Positions 7,099-15,054 of a stretch of DNA of 22,629 nucleotides are shown piece by piece; within the stretch, counting starts at the first letter, position 1, and every line of letters starts with the position of its first letter. Location: NCBI GenBank assembly GCA_026014905.1, contig JAOZHK010000015.1:1-22629 (forward strand), in the 5' to 3' direction. The notes below the pieces were generated by a model. The model was not told where the DNA came from, did not search any database, and was given only the letters and a program-made list of their open reading frames with translations. This DNA comes from Candidatus Bathyarchaeota archaeon. GTDB lineage: Archaea > Thermoproteota > Bathyarchaeia > RBG-16-48-13 > GCA-020355125. Both the position numbers and the translations under genes were made by a program.

Positions 7099-8433
7099 AT
7101 GGCAACATTTCACCTTGGATTTGATGATACAGATTCCGCACTGAAAGGGTGCACCACGTATACTGCGGCTCTCTTAGTCGAACAGTTAACACAACTTGGT
7201 GCCAACTTTGTGGATTACCCGAATCTAATCCGATTAAACCCGAATGTTCCGTGGAAAACCCGGGGAAATGGGGCTCTATGCCTTCGATTTACCCTAACCG
7301 ATCCGTTGGTCTCACAACTCTTTGACACCATCATCGACATTGTAGAACACAGTGCTGATTTAACCGCTTCATCCACCCATCCAGGCATCGTATTGTATTA
7401 TGGTCCCAACGTCCCGCCTGACTTTACAGATTTCGCGAGAACAGCGATTCAAGGTATCGCGACCATGAAATCAGCACTTACACTGATTCAACGCTATTCA
7501 TGTACCGCGATAGGATTTAAAAAACGGCGGGGATTCATTGGAGCTGTCGCAGCGATTGGCGAAACCTTACCGCAGGATCACACCTATGAATTAATTGCCT
7601 ATCGTGTCCCCACGAATTTAGGGACACCTCGACACATCACCCCTCACTCCATCACGACGATGGATCAATGTCCGGACATCCATACCTTCAATAACATCGA
7701 TTATTCAAACAAACGGATCCTCCTCACTCCTCGAGGGCCAGACCCCATTCTCCTGGGGATCCGCGGAGAATCTGCACTCGACGTCCAGAACGCGTTTCAG
7801 ATGCTTCAGATTAACGAAGACATTGAACGCTGGATCATCTTTCGAACCAATCAAGGGACGGACGCCCATTTCCCTGCAGTCTCGTTAATCAGCACCGCGT
7901 TACCCTATCATCCTCTTGTTATTCAGGGTCACGTGATTCGCCCTCCCCAGCTTGTACCGGGTCGCCATGTCATCTTTCAAATCAAAGATACCAGCGGTGA
8001 GATGGACTGCGCCGCTTATGAACCGACCAAGAAGTTCCGCAATATCATCCGGCAACTGTGTCCTGGAGACCACGTGCGTGTTTATGGCGGGGTGCGCGCA
8101 CCCTCACCTCACCTTCCAACCACCCTCAACGTGGAGAAATTGGACACTCTTACTCTCCAGCCCATTATCGCGTACCATAACCCATCCTGCCAGCAGTGTC
8201 AAAAGCGCTTAACCTCTATGGGCTACCAGAAAGGCTTTCGCTGCAAAAAATGTAATATTCGTGAACCCGATGCAAAAAAAATCGCAGTTCCGATTCCACG
8301 AACGTTATCACCAGGCGTGTATCTCCCGCCGCTCAGCGCCCATCGCCATTTAACCAAGCCGTTATCACGATATGGCCGGGAAAAGTCCACTGCCTCTCGC
8401 GTGACACCGAAGATGTTTTGGGCTGTCTCTTAA
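7099..8433 (+). CDS. tiaS: tRNA(Ile2) 2-agmatinylcytidine synthetase TiaS
   Basis: Attaches agmatine to C34 of the CAU-anticodon isoleucine tRNA so that it reads AUA, an archaea-only decoding system. The 444-residue form starting at ATG 7099 begins with HLGFDDTDSALKGCTTYTA, the family N-terminal signature; the upstream ATG at 7084 adds only MENKS. Further features are TRGNGALCLRF, the GIRGESA segment, an OB-fold (GHVIRPPQLVPGRHVIFQIKD onward) and a C-terminal zinc ribbon with CQQC and CKKC. All four domains of the family (kinase-like, ferredoxin-like, OB and zinc ribbon) seem present. The gene appears to have its own start after a 77-base gap. It converges with the corrinoid gene, whose stop codon overlaps its end. 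Confidence 0.97.
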   Translation: MATFHLGFDDTDSALKGCTTYTAALLVEQLTQLGANFVDYPNLIRLNPNVPWKTRGNGALCLRFTLTDPLVSQLFDTIIDIVEHSADLTASSTHPGIVLYYGPNVPPDFTDFARTAIQGIATMKSALTLIQRYSCTAIGFKKRRGFIGAVAAIGETLPQDHTYELIAYRVPTNLGTPRHITPHSITTMDQCPDIHTFNNIDYSNKRILLTPRGPDPILLGIRGESALDVQNAFQMLQINEDIERWIIFRTNQGTDAHFPAVSLISTALPYHPLVIQGHVIRPPQLVPGRHVIFQIKDTSGEMDCAAYEPTKKFRNIIRQLCPGDHVRVYGGVRAPSPHLPTTLNVEKLDTLTLQPIIAYHNPSCQQCQKRLTSMGYQKGFRCKKCNIREPDAKKIAVPIPRTLSPGVYLPPLSAHRHLTKPLSRYGREKSTASRVTPKMFWAVS

Positions 8434-9086
8434 TGCTCGACTCGACGTTTCATGAGTGCTTTGGCCTGGGCGACACCTTCCCACGCGTCTCGGGCAAATA
8501 CATCGGCTCCAAATTCTTCGGCTTTCCCTTTATCCAGAATTCGTCCTCCTAACAGGATCCGAATGGTTCCGCCAATATCCGAGTCGCGAATCGCTTGAAC
8601 GGTCTTAATCACATAGGGTTCAACAAAGCTGAGTAGAGCACTCAGCGCGATGATATCTGCATCTTCCGCTTTCGCGGTCTCGATAATACGCGACGCGGGG
8701 ACATCGACGCCCAGATCGATCACCTCAAATCCAGCGGATTGTAGCATCGAGATCGCGATATTTTTTCCGATATCATGCAAATCTCCCTCCACGGTCGCAA
8801 ACACGATCTTCCCTTGTGATTTGCTGTCCGTCGCGGTTAAGGTGGGTCCAATGATGTCCATCGCCTCTTTCATAATTTGTCCCGCCCAGATTAACTCCGA
8901 GAGGAAGTACTCGCCTTTGGCAAATCGTTCACCCACCACTTGCATGCCCTTTCCCAGACTCGCGATAATGCCTTGGGAGACGATGTCTTGCGTGACGGCG
9001 TGTTCTGACTGGGTCTTCACCGCGTCAAGATCCAGGTTGATCATGGCTTGTGTCAACGATTGCAGTAGTTCTGCTGACTGGGTCAT
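8430..9086 (-). CDS. Corrinoid-binding methyltransferase protein (MtbC/MtaC/MttC-like)
   Basis: A 218-residue methyl carrier. A four-helix cap (about 1-85, with GERFAKGEYFLSELIWAG) precedes a B12-binding Rossmann domain. The cobalt ligand is H104 in D102-L-H-D-I-G107, and SALLS near 149-153 and LGG near 179 fit the corrinoid pocket. Proteins of this type receive a methyl group from a methylated compound and pass it to a second methyltransferase. The gene overlaps the UroD-type methyltransferase by 4 bases (ATGA), a strong sign of translational coupling. The methyl donor is unknown: no MttB-like or MtaB-like substrate methyltransferase lies in this window. Confidence 0.94.
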   Translation of the reverse strand: MTQSAELLQSLTQAMINLDLDAVKTQSEHAVTQDIVSQGIIASLGKGMQVVGERFAKGEYFLSELIWAGQIMKEAMDIIGPTLTATDSKSQGKIVFATVEGDLHDIGKNIAISMLQSAGFEVIDLGVDVPASRIIETAKAEDADIIALSALLSFVEPYVIKTVQAIRDSDIGGTIRILLGGRILDKGKAEEFGADVFARDAWEGVAQAKALMKRRVEH

Positions 9087-10249
9087 CCTTCGGCCTCCAC
9101 TTTTCCACAGGGATAGACACCATATTTATGCGCTTCGTCGACATACGTGAGAATGTTCTCAAATTTACAGTGAGGATGGAATGAATTGCTTTCGGCGAGG
9201 ATGAATCCACCGCCTTTCGCCCCCTGATCGATCGCGCGACGCACGTCATGACGCACATCGTCTTCTGTTCCATACGGAATCACCCACGTAATGTCGACAT
9301 TACCTTTAATGTAGACGCGTCGCCCAAAGCGACGTTTGACTTCCGCCAAGTCCATACATTGAGGTTCAATGGGATTAATGCCATCGAATCCACAAAACTC
9401 GATAAATTCCTCGAGAATCGGCATCAAGTTCCCATCCGAGTGTTTGGTATAGGCTACTCCTTTGCTATGCGCCATCTCGACGACCTGTTGGATCGGTGGC
9501 CAGAGATATTGTTTCATCAGCCGTGGGGGCCAAAACGGTCCGTCTATTCCCGCGATGTCATCGCTCTCGGAGATCACATCGACACCCCGCTCGAGCATCC
9601 GCTGGGCGATTTTCGTTTGGACATCCGTCACCATGTTGAGCACTTTTTCCACAAAACGCGGTTTAGCGTAGAGGTTAATGCTGAACTTATCGATGCCACC
9701 CATCATCAGGTAGGGGAACATCCCCGCAAGATGGATCGCCCCTATCACCGGGTAGTCACCGTTTTTCGCATCTTTCACGACGAAATCGATGAGATCGTAA
9801 TTGATTTCGTCGGGATCGGGCGGGGTAAAGGTATCCAGATCCTCCTCTGTTTTGATGATGCCATCCACCCAGTAATTAATGCCGACTTTTGGCTCAAGCC
9901 GATAGACTTTGCCCCACCAATCGACAAACGTGTACTTATCCAAGTATCGGGGTTCGTAGCCTTTTGGCCAGAGCCAATAATCGGATACGACAAAGGCATC
10001 GGTTCCCAGTTTCCGTGTTGCGTCATTCGCGATTTGCTGGTTCCATTCCAACACTTCGTAATCGGTCATGATGGTGTCTTTGGAGATGGGTACGCCCCCT
10101 CCAATGTAACTTTTTGCTTGCGCATGTTTGCGTCCCGTGAGCCTCTCCTTAAATTTGGCGTCCAGTCCAGCACTCACTGGAACGCGATCCGGGATCTCAT
10201 GTCGAATCGCGGTTAAATACCGTTCTTTATGCGTCATCATGGATTGCAT
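9083..10249 (-). CDS. UroD-type (MtaA/MtbA/CmuA-like) methyltransferase
   Basis: A 388-residue member of the uroporphyrinogen decarboxylase fold. True heme enzymes start differently; this one is coupled to a corrinoid protein and so is a methyltransferase. It begins MTHKERYLTAIRHEIPDRVPV after a possible short extension, with an AGGAG close before the first ATG. DVISESDDIAG (about 224-234) and KHSDGN (269-274) line the expected active site. MtaA and MtbA have His-x-Cys as zinc ligands at this place; here it is H270-S-D272, with C286 and C298 further on. It may therefore bind metal differently or use an acceptor other than coenzyme M, such as a folate or pterin, or it may be the donor-side enzyme. 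It is the middle gene of the operon. Confidence 0.88.
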   Translation of the reverse strand: MQSMMTHKERYLTAIRHEIPDRVPVSAGLDAKFKERLTGRKHAQAKSYIGGGVPISKDTIMTDYEVLEWNQQIANDATRKLGTDAFVVSDYWLWPKGYEPRYLDKYTFVDWWGKVYRLEPKVGINYWVDGIIKTEEDLDTFTPPDPDEINYDLIDFVVKDAKNGDYPVIGAIHLAGMFPYLMMGGIDKFSINLYAKPRFVEKVLNMVTDVQTKIAQRMLERGVDVISESDDIAGIDGPFWPPRLMKQYLWPPIQQVVEMAHSKGVAYTKHSDGNLMPILEEFIEFCGFDGINPIEPQCMDLAEVKRRFGRRVYIKGNVDITWVIPYGTEDDVRHDVRRAIDQGAKGGGFILAESNSFHPHCKFENILTYVDEAHKYGVYPCGKVEAEG

Positions 10250-10281
10250 TTGCTCCTGTAGTATATTATGTCGATATGGTC

Positions 10282-11490
10282 TTATGCGTTGTTGTTTGTC
10301 GTTAATTCCTGCATCTTACGATAATAGTGTTCAGCCGCATAGCGTCGTCGGACACCCTCGGCCTGACAAATGGACACACATCGCGAGCACGACCATTCGG
10401 GTAACAGGTTTCGCATCTGACCCCGATCTTCACAGCAGCGTCCGTAGTCGAATTGTAATTGACCTTCCCAAAATCGATGCGTTTGGGCTTGGACCCGATC
10501 CGAATAGGTTCCTGTTGGTAACGGTGCGGAGTTGATTTGGGCTTGCGATGGACAGCAAGTGAGACATTTTCCACAGCCCTCATCTTTGAGGGGGATGTAT
10601 GTACAGAAACGGTATTTGTTGATGGCGGAATCGGTCATCCGGTAATCGGTGAGTTTCCCTACGAACGCTCGCCATGCTTGCGTGGGATACATGATCTCGC
10701 CTTGACCATCTGTTGTCACTTCCTCTCGATCGAACAGGACGATGGATCGTAGGGGGCCGATAAATCGTTCGACTTTCCTGTTCACGAGTTCATCACGAAA
10801 CACGATGCGCGAAATGCCAAATTGACCGAGTCCCATGAGCAGCGCGATGCTTTTTTGCGGATAATTGACTTGTTTCGAGGGCCCATGGGAGGCGCCTTGA
10901 TGGGTTTGTGGTACCGCTTCCTCCGAGACCTCCTCAACGGTCGCGTTATCCATTGCCAGGACCGCGCGATCCTTATTCACGAGATCAATGGCTAAATTGC
11001 CAATGCCCCGATCTGCCATTGCATTGACGTCTTCGTACATTCGGGTATAGGTGTGGCTGGATCCTGCCTGTTGATTCACGTGATGGATGTATTGGGTGAC
11101 CAGGTCCGTCGAGAAGGGAAGCATGACAGAGATAATGACCGCTCGCTGATACTGTTTCTGCGCAACTGAAAACTCGCGGGGAACTTGAAAAATGGTTTGT
11201 CGCCCATACTCGTCGACGCGTTTCTTCCGATGATGGGCGTAGAATTCCCAGAGTTCTCGCAGGCTGACAGGATAGCGTCCGATGGTTGCGGGATTTCTCA
11301 GGTCCTGCCAGAGGTCATACTCGAGCGGCATGTTGCCGATCGCGATTTTAATCGCGGGTTTATCCTGTGTATCTACAGCGTATTTCTTTTGCTCGACGCC
11401 GCGTTGAAACGCGGGTTCCCAGTTTAATTCTTGAATATGTTCTTGCATGCGTTGTTGGATGTCCGTGACGCTGATTTTCATAACTATCAT
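10282..11490 (-). CDS. Fe-S protein related to epoxyqueuosine reductase / reductive dehalogenase C-terminal regions
   Basis: About 402 residues, first gene of the methyltransferase operon, 32 bases before the next. The N-terminal 300 residues are unfamiliar, with a LLMGLGQFGISRIVFRDELVNR segment that recalls the GLGELGRNG region of RdhA and QueG. Counting from a TTG one codon upstream, Cys occur at 297, 307, 310, 313, 314, 353, 354, 369, 372 and 376. CGKCLTCCP and CSRCVSIC give a two-cluster arrangement. RamA, the known reductive activator of such corrinoid proteins, has an ATPase-like domain that I do not see here, so a role in reducing cobalt is inference from context. ATG 11490 is preferred; a TATA box near 11521-11530 suggests a very short leader. 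Confidence 0.75.
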   Translation of the reverse strand: MIVMKISVTDIQQRMQEHIQELNWEPAFQRGVEQKKYAVDTQDKPAIKIAIGNMPLEYDLWQDLRNPATIGRYPVSLRELWEFYAHHRKKRVDEYGRQTIFQVPREFSVAQKQYQRAVIISVMLPFSTDLVTQYIHHVNQQAGSSHTYTRMYEDVNAMADRGIGNLAIDLVNKDRAVLAMDNATVEEVSEEAVPQTHQGASHGPSKQVNYPQKSIALLMGLGQFGISRIVFRDELVNRKVERFIGPLRSIVLFDREEVTTDGQGEIMYPTQAWRAFVGKLTDYRMTDSAINKYRFCTYIPLKDEGCGKCLTCCPSQAQINSAPLPTGTYSDRVQAQTHRFWEGQLQFDYGRCCEDRGQMRNLLPEWSCSRCVSICQAEGVRRRYAAEHYYRKMQELTTNNNA

Positions 11491-11518
11491 CAACTACTGT
11501 GTGGTTATCTTAAGGCGA

Positions 11519-11530
11519 TAAAATTATAAA
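11519..11530 (-). promoter_or_regulatory. TATA-like box of the methyltransferase operon
   Basis: On the - strand TTTATAATTTTA lies about 30-40 bases before ATG 11490. No Shine-Dalgarno is visible before that start, which fits a leaderless or nearly leaderless transcript. Confidence 0.45.
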
Positions 11531-11670
11531 ATGCTTTCTTGCCTTCCGTATATGTTCGTTGTACGCACGCCTTCTGTTGACTATGTCCGTTATCTATATA
11601 AATCAGGAATGGCAGTTACGGAAATGAATCGTTTACCAGATTTGTTTTGTGCGCACGATTCGAGAGAAAA

Positions 11671-11680
11671 CTATAAAACT
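11671..11680 (+). promoter_or_regulatory. TATA-like box of the cysteine operon
   Basis: CTATAAAACT is 40-49 bases before the chosen cysteine synthase start at 11720. It predicts transcription starting near 11700-11705, with a leader of about 15-20 bases. This supports the inner start, since the longer upstream reading frame would begin before the promoter. Confidence 0.5.
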
Positions 11681-11686
11681 ACCAGT

Positions 11687-11701
11687 TATAACATTGTTAT
11701 A
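11687..11701 (+). promoter_or_regulatory. 15-base perfect palindrome (operator candidate) at the cysteine operon start
   Basis: TATAAC-ATT-GTTATA is a perfect inverted repeat with a three-base centre. It begins 7 bases after the TATA box and covers the predicted transcription start, where an archaeal repressor would block polymerase. The regulator is not known. Confidence 0.45.
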
Positions 11702-11719
11702 GCATCGAGTGGACTTCAA

Positions 11720-12655
11720 ATGAAACACATCTATTCTTCAATCGTCGAAGTTATTGGACGCACCCCTCTAGTGCAATTAACCCGATTAGCCGCAGGAGCC
11801 CAGTGTACCATTCTTGCCAAACTTGAGTTTCAAAACCCCGGAGGCAGTGTAAAAGATCGTATTGCGTACAGCATGATCAAAACAGCCGAAGAACAGGGCA
11901 TTCTAACTCAGGATAAAATCATCGTCGAACCCACCAGTGGAAACACCGGCATCGGATTAGCGATGGTTGCTGCAGCCCGAGGCTACCGCCTCAAATTAAC
12001 GATGCCTGACACCATGAGCATCGAGCGAAGAAAGCTGTTAAAAGCTTATGGTGCCGAACTCATCCTAACACCGGGATCGGAAGGCATGAAAGGCGCGATT
12101 ACCAAAGCGGAAGAACTCGCACAAGATGCTGATCACACCTTTATTCCGCAGCAATTTAAAAATCTCGCGAACCCCACGATTCACCGTGAAACCACTGGAC
12201 CGGAGATTTGGAAGGATACCGACGGGGAAGTGGATATTCTCGTGTCGGGCGTCGGAACAGGAGGCACGATCACGGGAGTGGCTGAGTACATTAAACCCTT
12301 GAAACCCGAATTCAAAGCCATCGCGGTTGAACCCCGGAACTCGCCAGTCCTCAGTGGTGGTAAACCCGGTCCGCATAAAATCCAGGGTATCGGCGCCGGA
12401 TTTGTACCCGATGTCCTCGGTGTGGATCTGATTGATGAAGTGATCCAAGTCACTGATGAGCAGGCTATACAAACCGCGCGGCTCCTCGCGGTTAAAGAAG
12501 GATTACTCGTGGGCATCTCATCGGGCGCGGCAACCTTTGCAGCGCTGGAAGTCGCCAAGCGTGCGGAGAATAAGGGAAAACTTCTTGTAGTCATTATCCC
12601 AAGCAATGGTGAACGATATCTGAGCACGCCATTATTCAGTCATTTATCGGAGTAA
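11720..12655 (+). CDS. cysK: Cysteine synthase (O-acetylserine sulfhydrylase), PLP-dependent
   Basis: Makes cysteine from O-acetylserine and sulfide. The 311-residue protein from ATG 11720 starts [20 protein letters not shown], as expected for the family. K45 in NPGGSVKDR forms the PLP aldimine, [11 protein letters not shown] binds the substrate carboxylate, VGTGGTITG holds the phosphate and GISSGAA closes the site. Length is typical. The frame stays open upstream to 11531, but those 63 residues look non-coding and contain the promoter. It is followed 7 bases later by serine acetyltransferase, which makes its substrate and usually forms a complex with it. Confidence 0.95.
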   Translation: MKHIYSSIVEVIGRTPLVQLTRLAAGAQCTILAKLEFQNPGGSVKDRIAYSMIKTAEEQGILTQDKIIVEPTSGNTGIGLAMVAAARGYRLKLTMPDTMSIERRKLLKAYGAELILTPGSEGMKGAITKAEELAQDADHTFIPQQFKNLANPTIHRETTGPEIWKDTDGEVDILVSGVGTGGTITGVAEYIKPLKPEFKAIAVEPRNSPVLSGGKPGPHKIQGIGAGFVPDVLGVDLIDEVIQVTDEQAIQTARLLAVKEGLLVGISSGAATFAALEVAKRAENKGKLLVVIIPSNGERYLSTPLFSHLSE

Positions 12656-12662
12656 ATATGAG

Positions 12663-13685
12663 TTGACCAAGTCAAATACCCGAAATTCGAGTACTATCCG
12701 TAGTGAAGCATGGGACCCCGATTTTCTGCTGGAATTACTCCAGAAACAAGAAGTGCAAGAAATCAACTGGATTGTAGAGGGATTACCTGCCTTAATTGAG
12801 CAAATCATGGAAAACTACGAGGTTTATGGTGGCATCAATCACTTGGAGGGTAAAGACCTCCCCTCCAAACAAGTTGTGATCGAGGTGCTGGAAGATCTCC
12901 TCACGGTCGTGTTTCCCGGGTATTGGGGAAAACACGAAGTTGCGCAATCCAACACCCGCTTCTTTCTCGGCAATATCCTGCATTCCATTTACTATCGCTT
13001 CGTCGAAGAAGTGGATAAAAGTCTCAAATACATCTGCCGCCGGATCGACAAGTGTCCCGAAGATGTCTGTCGCACGCGCGCGCACATCGTTGTCAAAGAA
13101 GTCTTAGAACAGATCCCAGAGATTCGTGTGCTACTCAGCGGTGATATTCAAGCAGCCCACGATGGCGATCCTGCCGCGAAAAGCACCGATGAAGTCATCC
13201 TGAGTTATCCCTGCGTCCTCGCTATCGCGACCTATCGATTCGCGCACGAACTCTATCTACGCGGCGTGCCTTTGATCCCCCGCATCATGAGTGAACACGC
13301 GCATTCCCAAACAGGCATCGATATTCATCCTGGCGCGCAAATAGGAAAAAACTTTTTCATCGACCACGGAACGGGAGTGGTCATTGGAGAGACCGCGGAT
13401 ATCGGGGATAACGTCAAAATCTATCAAGGTGTCACCTTAGGCGCCTTAAGTTTTCCCAAAGATGAACGCGGACAGATCATCAAGGGGCGCAAACGGCACC
13501 CCAGCATCGGCGACAACGTCGTCATCTACTCCGGCGCGACTCTACTGGGTGGTTCAACCGAAATCGGGAATGCCGCCGTAATTGGCGGAAACGTTTGGAT
13601 CACAACCTCAATACCTGCTGACACGGAAGTCACGATTGTCCCACCCAAACATCGGTTCAAAGACCGCAATGCGAAAAAGCACTAA
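12663..13685 (+). CDS. Serine O-acetyltransferase with N-terminal extension
   Basis: Makes O-acetylserine from serine and acetyl-CoA for the cysteine synthase next door. The 340-residue protein has a helical N-terminal region (to about 210) and a left-handed beta-helix of hexapeptide repeats. D220 in TGIDIHPGA and H235 in DHGTGVVIGETA match the catalytic pair of CysE, and QGVTLGALSFPKD plus the GRKRHPSIGDNVVI loop are typical. It resembles the longer bacterial EpsC/SAT type, which suggests transfer from bacteria. TTG 12663 is the likely start, with GGAG about 10 bases upstream; the nearby ATG at 12658 leads to a stop after two codons. The C-terminus ends RFKDRNAKKH, without the terminal Ile often used to bind CysK. 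Confidence 0.92.
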   Translation: MTKSNTRNSSTIRSEAWDPDFLLELLQKQEVQEINWIVEGLPALIEQIMENYEVYGGINHLEGKDLPSKQVVIEVLEDLLTVVFPGYWGKHEVAQSNTRFFLGNILHSIYYRFVEEVDKSLKYICRRIDKCPEDVCRTRAHIVVKEVLEQIPEIRVLLSGDIQAAHDGDPAAKSTDEVILSYPCVLAIATYRFAHELYLRGVPLIPRIMSEHAHSQTGIDIHPGAQIGKNFFIDHGTGVVIGETADIGDNVKIYQGVTLGALSFPKDERGQIIKGRKRHPSIGDNVVIYSGATLLGGSTEIGNAAVIGGNVWITTSIPADTEVTIVPPKHRFKDRNAKKH

Positions 13686-13701
13686 GCTGAGGAAGTTAAC
13701 T

Positions 13702-14859
13702 TTGGATTCTATCTATGTCGATTATGCTGCTACGACACCCATGGATTCACGTGTGCTCGACGCTATGACGCCCTACTTCGCCGGCGTGTATGGGAATGCC
13801 TCGAGCATCAATACGTTTGGTTTACAGGCGCGAGACGCGATCGATGCGGCACGAGAACAAATTGCCTCATTCATGAATGCCGACGCGAAAGAAGTTATCT
13901 TTACCGGGAGCGCGACGGAAGCGAATAACTTGGTGCTGAAAGGCTTTGCCTTTGCCCGCGGGAAACAGCAGACCCATATCGCGGTGTCGACTATCGAGCA
14001 TGATTGTGTGTTAAACTCCGCAAAATGGCTGGAGAGCCAGGGGTACCAGATTACATATTTACCAGTCGATCACGTGGGACTCGTGCAACTTGATGCGCTT
14101 GAGTCCGCGCTTCAAGAGGGCGTCAATCTGGTCTCGATTATTCATGCCAATAACGAGATTGGCACGCTCCAATCCTTGGATGCGGTCAGTCAACTTTGTC
14201 ATCAGTATGATGCGCTCTTTCATACAGACGCGGCGCAAAGTTTTGGCAAGATCCCGATCGATGTCCAACACACGGGCATTGATCTCATGACCATGAATGC
14301 CCACAAACTCTATGGTCCAAAAGGTGTGGGCGCCCTGTTCATTCGACAGGGCATTCACCTTGACCCGCTCTTGCATGGCGGGGGCCATGAATTTGGTTTG
14401 CGATCCAGTACAGAGAATGTGCCCGGCATCGTGGGCTTCGCGAAAGCAGTGGAACTTCGGACACAGGACATGGAGCCTGAGCGTCAGCGCATAGCCGCGC
14501 TCCGCGAACAGCTTATTCACGAGATCCTGCAGCTGTCGGACACCTACTTAAATGGGCATCGCACCCAATGCTTACCCAATATTGCCAACTTTCGCTTCGC
14601 ATATATTGAAGGCGAAGCTCTCCTACTCTTGTTAAACGATGCGGGGATCGCCGCCTCAACCGGTTCGGCATGTTCGTCAGGATCGGGAGAACCCAGCCAT
14701 GTCTTACTAGCATTGGGGGTACGGCCTGAAGATATTCATGGCAGTCTCCGTATTTCGCTCGGCAAATTCAATACCCCCGAGGATATCACGTATCTCATTG
14801 AGACGCTTCCCCCACTGGTGGAACGATTACGGGAGATGTCACCTCTCCGTGCGAGTTAA
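13702..14859 (+). CDS. Cysteine desulfurase (NifS/IscS-like)
   Basis: Removes sulfur from cysteine as a persulfide for Fe-S clusters or tRNA thiolation. The 385-residue protein from TTG 13702 begins MDSIYVDYAATTP, the normal family start. H100 stacks on PLP, K202 in MNAHKLYGPKG is the PLP lysine, and C324 in STGSACSSGSGEPSHVL is the catalytic cysteine. The GGGHEFGLRSSTEN segment carries His where Gln is usual and Ser where Gly is usual. TGAGGA 8 bases before the TTG supports this start; an ATG at 13669 would overlap the acetyltransferase and add 11 residues. It is the third gene of the cysteine operon, and no IscU-like scaffold is adjacent. Confidence 0.93.
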   Translation: MDSIYVDYAATTPMDSRVLDAMTPYFAGVYGNASSINTFGLQARDAIDAAREQIASFMNADAKEVIFTGSATEANNLVLKGFAFARGKQQTHIAVSTIEHDCVLNSAKWLESQGYQITYLPVDHVGLVQLDALESALQEGVNLVSIIHANNEIGTLQSLDAVSQLCHQYDALFHTDAAQSFGKIPIDVQHTGIDLMTMNAHKLYGPKGVGALFIRQGIHLDPLLHGGGHEFGLRSSTENVPGIVGFAKAVELRTQDMEPERQRIAALREQLIHEILQLSDTYLNGHRTQCLPNIANFRFAYIEGEALLLLLNDAGIAASTGSACSSGSGEPSHVLLALGVRPEDIHGSLRISLGKFNTPEDITYLIETLPPLVERLREMSPLRAS

Positions 14860-14894
14860 TGTTTCATGGAAACTGATCGATAGGAGGTGAATGC

Positions 14895-15038
14895 ATGGCG
14901 AAAGATCTCGTATGTAATATGGAAGTTGATGAAGCAACCGCGAAATGGACGACGACGTATCAAGGTACGACCTATTACTTCTGTGCGCCTGGATGTAAGC
15001 GCGCGTTCGAAAAGAATCCGGAGAAATACGTTCCTTAA
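14895..15038 (+). CDS. YHS domain mini-protein
   Basis: A 47-residue protein consisting of a single YHS domain, a small Cys-based metal-binding fold seen in copper ATPases, oxygenases and heavy-metal proteins. It reads MAKDLVCNMEVDEATAKW, then a YFCAPGCKRAFEKNPEKYV segment, with C7, C30 and C34 as likely ligands. The usual Gly in VCGM is Asn here. An excellent AGGAGGTGA at 14882-14890 precedes ATG 14895. It follows the desulfurase by 35 bases and ends the cysteine operon, so it may accept metal or sulfur there; that role is inference. It is short enough to be missed by gene callers. Confidence 0.9.
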   Translation: MAKDLVCNMEVDEATAKWTTTYQGTTYYFCAPGCKRAFEKNPEKYVP

Positions 15039-15054
15039 GACGTCAATTCAGACG

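Noticed and set aside
8995..9290. Possible small gene on the - strand overlapping the corrinoid/methyltransferase junction (9025-9273)
   Set aside because: It lies fully within two well-supported genes in another frame and has no ribosome site.
9248..10216. A 322-codon open frame on the + strand
   Set aside because: It is exactly antisense to the UroD-type methyltransferase, whose motifs and coupling to the corrinoid gene are clear. The + product has no recognisable motif.
11531..11719. Upstream extension of cysteine synthase by 63 residues
   Set aside because: The extension does not resemble family N-termini and includes the TATA box and palindrome. The start at 11720 gives the normal family length.
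13582..13701. Longer cysteine desulfurase start
   Set aside because: It would overlap the acetyltransferase by about 100 bases and add 40 residues not found in the family; TTG 13702 has a well-placed ribosome site.
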